A stretch of 64,000 nucleotides of DNA from Shewanella pealeana ATCC 700345 (GCF_000018285.1 NC_009901.1:1425001-1489000), one strand, 5' to 3'. Shown: positions 40,721-50,235, numbered from the stretch's first letter. Notes: generated by a model not told the origin, from the letters alone. Numbers and translations: made by a program.

Positions 40721-41593
40721 ATGTCCAAACTTGTCAAATTTGCAGCTATTCAACTCTCTATCAACTGGGATTTAGAACTTAATCTTTCAGAGGCAACTAA
40801 AAGAGTTAAAGAGGCAGCAGCTAATGGTGCTCAAGTCATTTTGCTTCAAGAGTTATTCGCTGCACCTTACTTTTGCAAGCAACAAAGTGCAAAGTATTTT
40901 GAATTAGCTGCCGAGATCGCAGAAAGCAGCTTAATACAAAAAATGAGTGAGTTGGCCAAGTCCCTGCAAGTCGTCTTGCCTATCAGCTATTTCGAAAAGT
41001 CTGGCAATAACTTCTTTAATTCACTGGTAATGATAGATGCAGATGGCACGATTTTAGATAACTATCGTAAGTCCCATATTCCCGATGGCCCAGGTTATAG
41101 TGAGAAGTACTACTTCAGCCCGGGAGACACAGGCTTTAAGGTATGGGACACCCGCTGCGGTCGCTTTGGAGCGGGGATCTGTTGGGATCAATGGTTTCCT
41201 GAGTTAGCACGCTGTTTGACTCTGGCAGGGGCTGAGGCAATATTCTACCCAACGGCTATTGGATCAGAGCCTCAAGCGCCAAGCTTAGATTCTAAAGGAC
41301 ATTGGCAGCGAACAATGCAAGGTCATGCTGCCGCAAATTTAATACCCGTTATTGTGGCCAATCGTACTGGTGTTGAAACCGATGACGGAGTTGAAACTCG
41401 GTTTTATGGTTCCTCTTTTATCACCGATCACACGGGAGAGTTATTAGCTGAAGCTAGCCGAAATAATGAGGAGGTTATTTATGCAGAAATCGATCTTCAC
41501 GCGACTCACCTTGCCCGCTATAGTTGGGGAGTATTTAGAGATAGGCGGCCAGATCTATACTCACCACTATTAACATTGACAGGTAAAAGTTAG
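40721..41593 (+). CDS. aguB: N-carbamoylputrescine amidase AguB
   Basis: 290 residues of the carbon-nitrogen hydrolase (nitrilase) superfamily. The catalytic triad is visible: Glu in VILLQELFAAPYF, Lys in YRKSHIPDGPGYSEKYYFS and Cys in GAGICWDQWFPE. The segment YPTAIGSEPQ and RTGVETDDG match AguB rather than other nitrilases. It cleaves N-carbamoylputrescine to putrescine, CO2 and ammonia, completing the agmatine route begun by AguA. ATG 40721 follows AAAAGAGGC. It is the last gene of the set. Confidence 0.94.
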   Translation: MSKLVKFAAIQLSINWDLELNLSEATKRVKEAAANGAQVILLQELFAAPYFCKQQSAKYFELAAEIAESSLIQKMSELAKSLQVVLPISYFEKSGNNFFNSLVMIDADGTILDNYRKSHIPDGPGYSEKYYFSPGDTGFKVWDTRCGRFGAGICWDQWFPELARCLTLAGAEAIFYPTAIGSEPQAPSLDSKGHWQRTMQGHAAANLIPVIVANRTGVETDDGVETRFYGSSFITDHTGELLAEASRNNEEVIYAEIDLHATHLARYSWGVFRDRRPDLYSPLLTLTGKS

Positions 41594-41712
41594 CAGTAAC
41601 ATTGATAGGCAATGGGCTTAACTAGAACGTTTATTAAGCCTTTAGTCAGTTGTGTACGCTAATTTAACTCAATCAGCTTCGGCACGGTTTGATTACACAG
41701 AAGCTGGTTTTA

Positions 41713-41898
41713 CTAATTGCGAATATTTTGGCCTGCTGTGAGCCAAAGTAGAAAAGCGAGTGCAAAAATAACGGTTAGGCTAATGCCGATGATATAGAGA
41801 AAACCAGTCTTACCTTGCTTTAAGGGGACGCCGTTATAGTTAAGAAAAAGCGCCCATACCAGTGAAAGCAATATTGGTAGAATGAATAGTTTTGTCAT
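41713..41898 (-). CDS. small two-helix membrane protein
   Basis: 61 residues with two membrane helices (about 3-21 and 33-56) joined by a short polar loop NYNGVPLKQGKTG, then a brief tail. A good AGGAG lies nine bases before the ATG, and hydrophobic helix spacing supports a real protein. I do not recognise the family. It follows the symporter gene on the same strand (102 bp after a terminator) and converges with aguB. It could be independent of both. No catalytic residues are seen. Confidence 0.6.
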   Translation of the reverse strand: MTKLFILPILLSLVWALFLNYNGVPLKQGKTGFLYIIGISLTVIFALAFLLWLTAGQNIRN

Positions 41899-41955
41899 AT
41901 CCAGCCGCTCCTAAAATAACCTAGTTACCCAGTATAATATTGAAAAGTATAAATT

Positions 41956-41981
41956 AAAAAGGCCGCAATTGCGGCCTTTTT
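41956..41981. terminator. symporter terminator (bidirectional)
   Basis: A near-perfect palindrome: AAAAAGGCCGC / GCGGCCTTTTT with loop AATT. It lies right after the symporter stop on the minus strand. Confidence 0.88.
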
Positions 41982-42000
41982 ATTCAGTAAATGTCTGAGT

Positions 42001-43251
42001 TTAGCTCTTGGCCTGCTCTAGCGAGCCATTCTCTGGAGTGTAAAACTGCGTTTCATCCAGCTGGCCTTCAGACTTACCAATCACCACAGCGGTCATCATA
42101 TCGCCGGTGACATTGGTGGCGGTGCGGATCATATCGATAATGCGATCGACTGCAGCGATAAAGGCGATGCCTTCAAGTGGCAAACCAACAACGCCCAAGG
42201 TGACTGTGAGCATAACCATGGCGCTGCCAGGTACGCCAGCGGTACCAACGGAGGCAACGGTCGCGGTTACGGCAATCAACATATAGTCAGTCATATCAAG
42301 TGGAATACCGTAGATTTGCGCAATGAAAATAGCCGCAATCGCTGGGTAAATACCGCCACAGCCATCCATGTTCATGGTGGCACCTAATGGCAGGACGAAA
42401 GAGCCATAACGCTTAGAGACACCCATAGACTCGGTGCAACGTGTGCTTGCTGGCAAAGTACCAAAACTTGAAGCCGTGGTGAAAGCCACTATTTGTGCTG
42501 GTATCGCTTTACGGAAAAATTGTACTGGACTCAGCTTGGCGACAAACTTAACCAAACCACCGTAGACGAAAATAATATGGATAAGTGCAGCAAGATAAAT
42601 AGCACCAATAAACTTACCTAAAGGCAGTAACATCGATAAGCCGTATTCGCCAACTACCCAAGCCATTAAACCAAACACACCAATTGGGGTGAGTTGCAGT
42701 ACCATGCGAGTAAGTTGGAACATCACTTCAGCGCCTGCTTCAATCGTACGCTTTAGCGGGGCTGCTTTTTCGCCGACTTTATTAATCGCAATACCGATAA
42801 GTGCAGCGAAGACGATGATCTGTAACACCTTACCTTCGGCAAGCGAAGCAAATGGGTTAACCGGGATCATATCCAATAAAACTTGAGCAAAACCCGGAAC
42901 ATTGCGTTCACGAACCTCAGTAGCAACCAGCTCCATCGAACCGCCCATATCAATCACAGAACCAATGGTTAATCCAATGAGAGAGGCTATAGTGCCAGTA
43001 AGCATGAACATGCCTAAGGTTTTAAAGCTCAGTCTTTTTAAACTGACTTCAGAGCCTAAAGAGGTGATGCTGACAACGATGGCGCAGAAAATGAGTGGCG
43101 CAACTAACATCTTAATTGCGCTGATAAATAGATCGCCAAGTGGCTTTAATACAGTTGCCGACTCACCGAAAATGACACCAACACCGGCGCCCAATATAAA
43201 GGCTGCTAGTACCTTCTGCCAAAATGGGATGTTTTTAATCGCTTGCCACAT
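42001..43251 (-). CDS. dicarboxylate/amino acid:cation symporter (DAACS family)
   Basis: 416 residues with about eight membrane helices and two re-entrant loops. The substrate and ion-binding signatures are TTASSFGTLPASTRC (first hairpin), the LGATMNMDGCGG segment (helix 7) and VGTAGVPGSAMVMLTV (second hairpin). These place it with GltP/GltT/DctA-type carriers for glutamate, aspartate or C4-dicarboxylates, driven by Na+ or H+. The exact substrate cannot be read. A candidate ARG box lies 43 bp upstream. It is a single-gene unit with its own terminator. Confidence 0.92.
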   Translation of the reverse strand: MWQAIKNIPFWQKVLAAFILGAGVGVIFGESATVLKPLGDLFISAIKMLVAPLIFCAIVVSITSLGSEVSLKRLSFKTLGMFMLTGTIASLIGLTIGSVIDMGGSMELVATEVRERNVPGFAQVLLDMIPVNPFASLAEGKVLQIIVFAALIGIAINKVGEKAAPLKRTIEAGAEVMFQLTRMVLQLTPIGVFGLMAWVVGEYGLSMLLPLGKFIGAIYLAALIHIIFVYGGLVKFVAKLSPVQFFRKAIPAQIVAFTTASSFGTLPASTRCTESMGVSKRYGSFVLPLGATMNMDGCGGIYPAIAAIFIAQIYGIPLDMTDYMLIAVTATVASVGTAGVPGSAMVMLTVTLGVVGLPLEGIAFIAAVDRIIDMIRTATNVTGDMMTAVVIGKSEGQLDETQFYTPENGSLEQAKS

Positions 43252-43293
43252 TATCGAATTCCAATTATTTAATTTTTATCAAGTTACTCTACG

Positions 43294-43311
43294 GGTGAAT
43301 CTTTGTTCACT
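43294..43311 (-). promoter_or_regulatory. candidate ARG box ahead of the symporter
   Basis: GGTGAATCTTTGTTCACT carries the core TGAATCTTTGTTCA, which differs from the ArgR consensus TGAAT-WWWW-ATTCA at two positions. It lies 43 bp upstream of the symporter start. A similar site precedes oadGAB. Confidence 0.4.
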
Positions 43312-43491
43312 CCAGTATTAGTTTCAGGCAATAACTGTTTAAATTTACATTTAGTTACCCAATTGCCGTTCATTCTATAGATAGCGCTACTTGCAGAACA
43401 AACCGATTTAGTTATAACTTATTGTGATAAGTAAGCTTGTTTTAATAACTTTAAATCTTAACCGTGTTGCAACATTGTGGATTTTTTTACG

Positions 43492-43504
43492 TTTACAGTG
43501 TAAA
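43492..43504. promoter_or_regulatory. short palindrome TTTACA-G-TGTAAA
   Basis: A perfect 6-bp inverted repeat with a single central base in the gap between the symporter and the M16 gene. It resembles a half-spaced TyrR-type motif but the spacing is wrong; the protein that would bind is unknown. Confidence 0.25.
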
Positions 43505-43587
43505 AATGTCTGTTAATTCACAGGTTAAGGAACTTACCTCAGAATTAGACTGTCGATTAAGTTCGAGGTCTTTAAGTGTTAATTGTT

Positions 43588-43692
43588 ATGGAAAACGACA
43601 TGTTTAATAGCAATTTAATTAAAATTTCAATGCTGGTTGTTTTATCTGTAGTAGGTAATACTAGCTGCATTAATAAACAGCATGGCATCTGA
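43588..43692 (+). pseudogene. short lipoprotein-like ORF ending at a repeat element
   Basis: 34 codons, ATG 43588 to TGA 43690-43692. MFNSNLIKISMLVVLSVVGN followed by TSC looks like a lipoprotein signal, then ends after eight residues exactly where the MITE-like element begins. The downstream part of any parent gene is not found after the element. I read it as a truncated gene start; it could also be chance. No clear ribosome site is seen. Confidence 0.35.
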
Positions 43693-43961
43693 TATATCCA
43701 AGCTACCTCAAGATGCTCGTTTCAGAGCTCCCGTAGGATAGTTGAACAAGGCAGTGATTGAGGATAATGGTTATTCCCTTACCGATATCACTAACGCAGT
43801 GCAGGTATTCTACGGGAACTCCCGTAGGGCACGGCGAGAAGCAACATTTTTCTGTGTTATGAAATATTGAATTAGAATAACTAGTCCTACAATTTCATGC
43901 CTTGAACTCTGTCACTTCTCGACATGCTGAATCCTGCATCTTGAAGTTGTTTGGGTATATA
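43692..43961. mobile_element. MITE-like element with TATAT...CAAGATGC ends
   Basis: About 270 bp. The left end ATATATCCAAGCTACCTC then AAGATGC and the right end GCATCTTGAAGTTG then TTTGGGTATATA are imperfect inverted repeats (about 18 of 25 bases). This TATA-CCAAG-CAACTTCAAGATGC type of end is common in Vibrio and Shewanella intergenic repeats (family knowledge). The body has no transposase; it contains GAGGATAATGGTTATTCCC and an inverted CCCGTAG/CTACGGG pair. Confidence 0.6.
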
Positions 43962-43993
43962 AAATACCGCCTGTTGGAAAAAGGAGAAAGTCA

Positions 43994-46831
43994 TTGAAAA
44001 AATGGATATTAGCCGCAGCAGTTAGTGCTGCATTAATGGGTTGCGCAGGACAGCAACAGGCCGAAACCTCTTTACCTGAAGGGGTGACTCTATTAGAGAC
44101 GGTAAGTTTCAGCGGCGAGCAAGTTGGGATCCCTTACCGGAAATACCAGCTGGCCAATGGCTTGACGGTGATCTTGCATGAAGATCACTCCGATCCTTTA
44201 GTACATGTGGATGTGACTTACCATGTAGGCTCAGGCCGTGAGCTCGAAGGCCGCAGCGGTTTTGCTCACCTATTCGAGCATATGATGTTTCAAGGCTCAC
44301 AGAACGTCGGTGATGAGCAGCACTTCAAGATGGTCACCGAGGCGGGGGGCACGTTAAACGGCACGACTAATACCGATCGAACCAACTATTTTGAAACGGT
44401 ACCTAATAATCAGCTTGAGAAAATGCTCTGGCTAGAGTCGGACCGCATGGGCTTCTTCCTACCGGCATTAACCGAAGAGAAGTTCGAAGTACAGCGTGAG
44501 ACAGTTAAGAATGAGCGCGCACAACGGGTCGATAACCGCCCTTATGGCCGTATGGGAGAGCGTTTCAATCAAGCATTCTATCCTCAGGGGCACCCATACT
44601 CTTGGCCTGTTATTGGCTGGCCTGAAGACTTAAACCGTGCCGATGTTGAAGATGTGAAGCATTTCTTCCAGCGTTGGTATGGCCCTAATAACGCCACTCT
44701 TACCATAGGCGGCGATTTTGATGAGATGCAAGTCCTGGCGTGGGTGAATAAGTATTTCGGCGAGATCCCATCGGGGCCTAAAGTCGATGCACCGAAAAAA
44801 GAATTAGTGACCCTTGATGAGACGCTTTACCTGTCGATGGAAGACAGAGTCCATTTGCCACTGCTTAGAATCGGTATGCCAACGGTTTATGCCCGCCATG
44901 AAGATGAAGCGGCACTGGATCTACTCTCTAATATTTTAGGTGGTGGTAAAACATCACTGTTTTATAAAAATCTCGTTAAAGATGGCTTGGCCGTCCAGGC
45001 TGGCGTGAATCACCCATGCCAAGAGCTGGCTTGTCAGTTCTCTATGTATGCATTGGCTAACCCTGCACGAGGCGGTAACTTGGCCGAAGTCGAGCAGGCG
45101 ATGCGTGACTCGATTAAAGAGTTTGAAAAGCGTGGCGTGACCGATGACGATCTTGAGAAAGTAAAAGTAAACTTTGAGGCGGGCACCATATTTGGTCTGC
45201 AAAGCGTACAAGGCAAGGTTGCAAGCTTAGCCTTCAACGAGACCTTTTCTAATAATCCCAACATGATTGGATTTGATCTGTCTCGTTATGCCAATGTCAC
45301 TAAAGAAGATGTGATGCGAGTCTTTAATAAGTACATCAAAGATAAGCCTATGGTGGTGATGAGCATTGTGCCTCAAGGACAAACTCAGCTTATTGCTAAG
45401 GCTGATAACTTTGTTGCACCTGCAGAAAAAGTCGCTAGCGTTGCGGTAGAGGAGTTAACGCTTACGCCGCAGGTAGTTTCATCATTCGATAGAAGTGTTA
45501 TCCCTGCGGCGGGTCCAGCTCCTGTGCTGACCATGCCTGAACTTTGGAAAGGGAAACTTGCTAACGATATCGAAGTGATAGGTACGCAAACTAGCGAGAC
45601 GCCGACGGTTGAGATTGTGGTTTATCTTAATGGCGGTCATCGACTACTCGATGTTAGCCAAGCGGGCCTTGCAGGTATGACTGCGGCGATGATGAATGAG
45701 TCGAGCCTAAAGCGTAGCTCTGAAGAGTTAACTCAGGCGTTAGAGATGCTGGGAAGTAACGTAAGCTTTAGTGCCAGTGGCTATCAAAGCCAGCTGAAGA
45801 TCTCGTCACTTACTGCAAACCTCGATAAGACGATGGCGATTGTGCAGGAGAAGTTATTTGATCCGGGCTTTAAGCCTGCTGACTTTGAGCGAGTCAAACA
45901 GCAAAAACTTCAGCACTTGCAGCGTGAGTTGACCGAGCCAAACTATTTGGCAAACACGGCATTTAGTGGCTTACTTTATGGCGATAAGAGTCCATTTGGG
46001 GTTAGCAGTGGTGGCTCTCTAGAGACTGTCTCGGCAATCACTCTAGATGATGTTAAAGCCTTCTATAAGCAGCAGTACACAGCGGGAAATGCACAAGTTG
46101 TGGCTGTGGGTAACCTGAATGAAACGCAAATGTTAGCTAAACTTTCGACTCTTGCAAGTTGGAATGGAGCGGCGACACCATTGCCTGAGCTTGCCGAGTT
46201 ACCAGAGTTTCAAGGTGGCAAAGTCTTTATTGTAGATAAGCCTGATGCGGCGCAATCGGTTATCAAGATAGGTAAGCGAGCATTACCGTTTGATGCCACA
46301 GGCGAGTACTTTGAGTCATACTTGATGAACTATCCGCTAGGTGGTGCGTTCAACAGCCGTATCAACCTTAACCTGCGCGAAGACAAAGGTTACACCTATG
46401 GGGCGAGGAGTTATTTCTCCGGTGGGCCTGAGCAAGGTTACTATCAAGCAACAGCAAGTGTGCGCAGCGATGTAACCACAAAGGCATTAATCGAGTTCAT
46501 AAAAGAGATTAATACGTTCCAAGAGTCAGGAATGACAGATAAAGAGCTAGACTTTATGAAAAGCTCTATCTCTCAGTCAAAGGCACTTGATTATGAAACG
46601 CCATATCAAAAGGCGGGGTTGATGCGTAATATTCAACGCTATAATTTGGATGATAACTATAGTGAAAAACAAAGCGAAATCACCAATAGTATCGGTCGTA
46701 ATGAGTTGAATAAATTGGCTAAAGAGCAGTTGAATATTGATGACATGGTGATCTTAGTTGTAGGGGATCGCGCTAAAATAGAGTCTGAATTATCAACACT
46801 TGGTTATCCAATTGAAATTTTACAGTTGTAA
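43994..46831 (+). CDS. M16 family zinc metalloprotease, lipoprotein
   Basis: 945 residues from TTG 43994, with AAAAGGAG well placed before it. Signal peptide with lipobox AALMGC (Cys 17), so it is anchored to a membrane, probably facing the periplasm. The first M16 half has the inverted zinc motif H92-L-F-E95-H96 (GFAHLFEHMMFQG) and the distal glutamate in RETVKNER. The second half (from about 500) is the M16 partner domain without HxxEH, carrying LNLREDKGYTYGARSYFS, the R-Y substrate pair. It degrades peptides in a closed chamber; the natural substrate is unknown. gshA follows 176 bp downstream. Confidence 0.93.
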   Translation: MKKWILAAAVSAALMGCAGQQQAETSLPEGVTLLETVSFSGEQVGIPYRKYQLANGLTVILHEDHSDPLVHVDVTYHVGSGRELEGRSGFAHLFEHMMFQGSQNVGDEQHFKMVTEAGGTLNGTTNTDRTNYFETVPNNQLEKMLWLESDRMGFFLPALTEEKFEVQRETVKNERAQRVDNRPYGRMGERFNQAFYPQGHPYSWPVIGWPEDLNRADVEDVKHFFQRWYGPNNATLTIGGDFDEMQVLAWVNKYFGEIPSGPKVDAPKKELVTLDETLYLSMEDRVHLPLLRIGMPTVYARHEDEAALDLLSNILGGGKTSLFYKNLVKDGLAVQAGVNHPCQELACQFSMYALANPARGGNLAEVEQAMRDSIKEFEKRGVTDDDLEKVKVNFEAGTIFGLQSVQGKVASLAFNETFSNNPNMIGFDLSRYANVTKEDVMRVFNKYIKDKPMVVMSIVPQGQTQLIAKADNFVAPAEKVASVAVEELTLTPQVVSSFDRSVIPAAGPAPVLTMPELWKGKLANDIEVIGTQTSETPTVEIVVYLNGGHRLLDVSQAGLAGMTAAMMNESSLKRSSEELTQALEMLGSNVSFSASGYQSQLKISSLTANLDKTMAIVQEKLFDPGFKPADFERVKQQKLQHLQRELTEPNYLANTAFSGLLYGDKSPFGVSSGGSLETVSAITLDDVKAFYKQQYTAGNAQVVAVGNLNETQMLAKLSTLASWNGAATPLPELAELPEFQGGKVFIVDKPDAAQSVIKIGKRALPFDATGEYFESYLMNYPLGGAFNSRINLNLREDKGYTYGARSYFSGGPEQGYYQATASVRSDVTTKALIEFIKEINTFQESGMTDKELDFMKSSISQSKALDYETPYQKAGLMRNIQRYNLDDNYSEKQSEITNSIGRNELNKLAKEQLNIDDMVILVVGDRAKIESELSTLGYPIEILQL

Positions 46832-46858
46832 AAGACCTCGGTAGGCCATATATCCGAA

Positions 46859-46886
46859 AGATGGTGCCATGGATATGGCACCATCT
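46859..46886 (+). terminator. hairpin after the M16 protease gene
   Basis: Perfect 12-bp stem AGATGGTGCCAT / ATGGCACCATCT with loop GGAT. The following CATCGTTTATT has only a weak T run, so this may be a transcript-stabilising hairpin rather than a strict terminator. Confidence 0.55.
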
Positions 46887-47007
46887 CATCGTTTATTAGG
46901 CAGGTGGTTGATAAACGCTAATTTGGTACGACTTGAAATTTAAGTAAGTTATAGCGGGTCTACCAGACAAGTTATAAGGTTAGAGTCACGCACTAGAGAA
47001 TAATGTA

Positions 47008-48576
47008 TTGAAATCTTTCAATGAATTAGTTGGTAAGTTGTCGGATCCGGCAAGTCGGCAAGCGCTAAAATCGATGCAGCGAGGCATTGAGCGTGAAGCG
47101 TTAAGAATTGAAAAGTCGGGTCACTTGGCATTGGATAAACATCCTAAAGCACTGGGCTCGGCATTAACGCATTCGCGGATCACTACAGATTATAGTGAAT
47201 CTCTACTTGAGTTTATTACGCCTGTTTTTGCTGATATCGATGAATTAGTTGAAGATCTCACTCTGACTCATGCTTATAGTGTGCGTCACCTCAACGGCCA
47301 ACGCTTATGGCCTGTGAGTATGCCTTGTTATCTTGGCGATGGTGCTGATATTCCTATCGCCGATTATGGTAGCTCTAATTCAGGTCAAATGAAGAGTCTG
47401 TATCGTAAAGGTCTAACTTATCGATATGGCGCTCAGATGCAGATTATCTCAGGGGTGCACTTTAATTTCTCTGTATCAGATAAGCTTTGGCACAGATTGT
47501 ATGAGCTTTCAGATAAGTCATTAAGTTTAGATGATTTTATTTCGGATTCCTATTTTGGACTTATCCGTAACTACCGTCGTCTAGTCTGGGTATTACCTTA
47601 CCTGTTTGGTGCGTCACCAGCGCTGTGCAGCACCTTTATTCAAGACCCAAAGACCAGTAATTTCCCGTTTGAAGTGATTGGCGATGGTACCTTGTTTATG
47701 CCTTACGCAACGTCATTGCGTATGAGTGATTTAGGCTATACCAATCAAGAGCAAGATAACTTAAATATTAGTTACAACAGTCTCACCGATTATTTAACGG
47801 GCATGCAAGCCGCGATAAATATGCCGTCGGCAAACTTTGCAAAAATTGGCGTTAAAGTTGATGGTGAATACCGTCAGTTGAACGACAATATCTTACAGAT
47901 AGAAAACGAATTTTACTCTCCAATTCGCGCCAAACGAGTGGCTAAGGGCTCTGAAAAGCCATCTGAGTCGCTAGCACGCGCAGGGGTTGAGTATATTGAA
48001 GTTAGAGCGTTAGACGTTAACCCATACAGCGCCGTAGGCATTGAAAAGTCGCAGATCCGCTTCTTAGATCTCTTCCTATTGAACTGTTTACTGCAACCAT
48101 CGGCACCGTCAGATGCAACTGAAGAGGCTGAAATTGCCGAAAACTTGCAAGCAGTTGTTCTAGAAGGGCGTAAGCCAGGCTTGCTGCTAAAGCGCTCTGG
48201 TCAAGAGTTAAGCTTAACTCATTGGCTTGAGTCGTTATTTGGTAATCTAAAGCAGATAGCCCAACTGCTAGACGATGAAGGTCAAGATGACTATCAAGTG
48301 GCACTCGCTAAATGGCATAAAGCAGTCGAAAATCCTAATGAAACTCTGTCGGGTAAAATCATGGCAGGGCTAAAGGATGAGCAGGTTGATCATAGTGAGT
48401 GGGTGATGGAGCTTGCAGAGCAGTATCATCAGCAGTTAAAAGCTTACCCGCTAACAGAGAATGTAGACAAACGATATCAGCAAGATGCTGTCGAGTCGCT
48501 AGAGAAACAGGCGTATCTAGAGTCGCAACCTAGCGTCAGCTTCGATCAGTTTTTAGTCGATTACTTTAAGGTTTAG
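47008..48576 (+). CDS. gshA: glutamate-cysteine ligase GshA
   Basis: 522 residues from TTG 47008, close to the 518 of E. coli GshA (type 1). Signatures are RGIEREALRI, TTDYSESLLEFITP, the ATP/Mg region QMQIISGVHFNFSVSD, and YIEVRALDVNPYSAVGI. It joins glutamate and cysteine, the first and rate-limiting step of glutathione synthesis, in the cytoplasm. The TTG start with weak ribosome site suggests modest translation. A lipoprotein gene begins two bases after its stop, so the two are cotranscribed. Confidence 0.96.
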   Translation: MKSFNELVGKLSDPASRQALKSMQRGIEREALRIEKSGHLALDKHPKALGSALTHSRITTDYSESLLEFITPVFADIDELVEDLTLTHAYSVRHLNGQRLWPVSMPCYLGDGADIPIADYGSSNSGQMKSLYRKGLTYRYGAQMQIISGVHFNFSVSDKLWHRLYELSDKSLSLDDFISDSYFGLIRNYRRLVWVLPYLFGASPALCSTFIQDPKTSNFPFEVIGDGTLFMPYATSLRMSDLGYTNQEQDNLNISYNSLTDYLTGMQAAINMPSANFAKIGVKVDGEYRQLNDNILQIENEFYSPIRAKRVAKGSEKPSESLARAGVEYIEVRALDVNPYSAVGIEKSQIRFLDLFLLNCLLQPSAPSDATEEAEIAENLQAVVLEGRKPGLLLKRSGQELSLTHWLESLFGNLKQIAQLLDDEGQDDYQVALAKWHKAVENPNETLSGKIMAGLKDEQVDHSEWVMELAEQYHQQLKAYPLTENVDKRYQQDAVESLEKQAYLESQPSVSFDQFLVDYFKV

Positions 48577-48578
48577 TT

Positions 48579-49019
48579 TTGGCGATAAAGGGCTTCAAAA
48601 GCGTATTAGGCATAGCTGCATTATTATTGATTGTATCGGGTTGTGCTTCACAATCCGATACCGCTAATCAGTGTGGCATTGTTGCGACTTATATGGAGCC
48701 CGACCGTGAGGCCGATACTTATCGAGTGGTAGTGACCCATCTCGATGGAAAACCGGTAATTTCTCAGCCTAACTACCGTTTGAGTGTGGGAGAACATACC
48801 TTTACGGTTGCCGAGTTGATTGATGCGCCGAGCTTAATGGTCAAGCTTGCTGCTCGCACGCCTAAACAACTCAAGGTGAATATTGCCTATAACCAGCGCT
48901 ACCATATAGGCGCTAAACTGAATACCGACAAGGTATACAGAGGCAATGACAGTAATTTTTGGCAGCCTGAAGTGTGGCAACAAGAAGCCCACGATTGCGA
49001 ATTAATCCCTGAGCTATAG
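48579..49019 (+). CDS. hypothetical lipoprotein after gshA
   Basis: 146 residues from TTG 48579, two bases after the gshA stop. Signal peptide with lipobox LIVSGC (Cys 22). The mature part is mainly beta strands by eye (TYRVVVTHLDGKPV; YRLSVGEHTFTVAE; NIAYNQRYHIGAKL) and contains two further cysteines (QCGIV, HDCEL) that could pair. I do not recognise a characterised family. Coupling to gshA suggests a shared stress condition but no function can be assigned. Confidence 0.75.
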   Translation: MAIKGFKSVLGIAALLLIVSGCASQSDTANQCGIVATYMEPDREADTYRVVVTHLDGKPVISQPNYRLSVGEHTFTVAELIDAPSLMVKLAARTPKQLKVNIAYNQRYHIGAKLNTDKVYRGNDSNFWQPEVWQQEAHDCELIPEL

Positions 49020-49142
49020 CCACGCTAGTCTATCTTTTCTCTAGTTGATTTATAACACATTTCCCTAAACGCTTAATTGCATCTTTTGCCTATCAATGTG
49101 ACACTAGCGCTTTGCTTTTACTGTCTATTGGTATTGTTTTTT

Positions 49143-49760
49143 ATGAAATGGCCTGCATTATTTGCGACTGTTATTATGGCTACTCTGTTGACCGGGTGCG
49201 CCACTCCTCCACCAAAAGATCCTGAGAACCTCTGCTCTATCTATACCGAAAATCGTTCCTGGTATAGCGCGGCTAAAAATACCCGTGAGAAGTGGGGGGT
49301 TCCGGTTCACGTCCCATTGGCCATGATGTACCAAGAAAGCTCCTTTAAACACAATGCTGCGCCTCCTATGGAGTACTTCCTCGGTTTCATTCCTATTGGT
49401 CGTGCCAGCGATGCCTATGGTTATGCTCAGGCTAAGACGATGACCTGGGATGATTACGTTAAGGAAACCGGTAACTCTTGGTCGAGTCGTAGCAATTTCG
49501 ACGATGCCATGGATTTTATGGGCTGGTTTATTTACAAGAGCCACAAGATTAATGGCGTATCTAAGTGGGATGCCCGTAATCAATATCTTAATTATCACGA
49601 AGGCTGGGGGGGCTACAAGCGTAAAACCTATAACCAAAAAGCCTGGTTAATTAAGGTGGCAGGTAAGGTGGATTCACGTTCTAAGCGCTATGCGGCTCAA
49701 TACAGACAGTGTCAGGAAGACCTAGATTCCTCTTGGCTATGGCGACTGTTTTTTGGCTAG
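49143..49760 (+). CDS. SLT-like lipoprotein, putative lytic transglycosylase
   Basis: 205 residues from ATG 49143 (MKWPALFATVIMATLLTGCA), preferred over an upstream TTG at 49077 because it gives a clean lipoprotein signal (Cys 19). LAMMYQESSFKHNA carries the Glu-Ser-Ser-Phe motif of the SLT fold with likely catalytic E65; AYGYAQAKTMTWDDY and YLNYHEGWGGYKR fit the same fold. It would sit in the periplasm on a lipid anchor and may cut peptidoglycan. The domain is compact and lacks the usual binding modules, so activity is uncertain. Confidence 0.8.
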   Translation: MKWPALFATVIMATLLTGCATPPPKDPENLCSIYTENRSWYSAAKNTREKWGVPVHVPLAMMYQESSFKHNAAPPMEYFLGFIPIGRASDAYGYAQAKTMTWDDYVKETGNSWSSRSNFDDAMDFMGWFIYKSHKINGVSKWDARNQYLNYHEGWGGYKRKTYNQKAWLIKVAGKVDSRSKRYAAQYRQCQEDLDSSWLWRLFFG

Positions 49761-49775
49761 ATAAATTTTCAATTA

Positions 49776-49800
49776 GGCCTCTACATCTGTAGGGGCTTTT
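49776..49800 (+). terminator. terminator after the SLT-like lipoprotein gene
   Basis: Stem GCCTCTACA / TGTAGGGGC (one mismatch) with loop TC, followed by TTTTTG. Confidence 0.78.
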
Positions 49801-50235
49801 TGTTTTCAGGCTTTTTAACTCTCCGCTCTAATCGCTAACCAATGTACTGATTTCTACTTCATTTCATATCTATTCAATAATCATATCTTTGTAGAAGTTG
49901 TAGCGAAAGGGGGAGCAGTGCTAAGTGTGTTTTTCCTCTTGAATACTTCTCATGATTAGCTAAACATTCAAAATGCCGTCGTTTTCTGCCGGTATATCGG
50001 CTTTGCTCAGTCAATAGCTAATTTAAAAGCTAAGTTATTAACGGTTTTTTAATGATGGGAATAGCCCCGTGTTCGTCACAGTCCATAGCGTAACGGGCTT
50101 AAGGGGAGAACCTGATTAAACCGTTTAATTAATCATGTGTAATTTTACTGGTTTGTTATACATATGTATGAATAAGTTATTTGCAGTTGAGGCAAACCTT
50201 AGGGATAATTGCGCCACAGGCTTGGGGGAAGCCTG
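49801..50235. other. intergenic stretch before purE
   Basis: 435 bp with no convincing gene and no recognised riboswitch. No PurR-type palindrome (ACGCAAACGTTTGCGT) is found here or near the purE promoter. Short open frames lack ribosome sites. Confidence 0.5.

Noticed and set aside
49158..49637. A 159-codon minus-strand frame opposite the SLT-like lipoprotein gene
   Set aside because: The plus-strand frame has a lipoprotein signal and catalytic motif; the complement lacks any recognisable feature.
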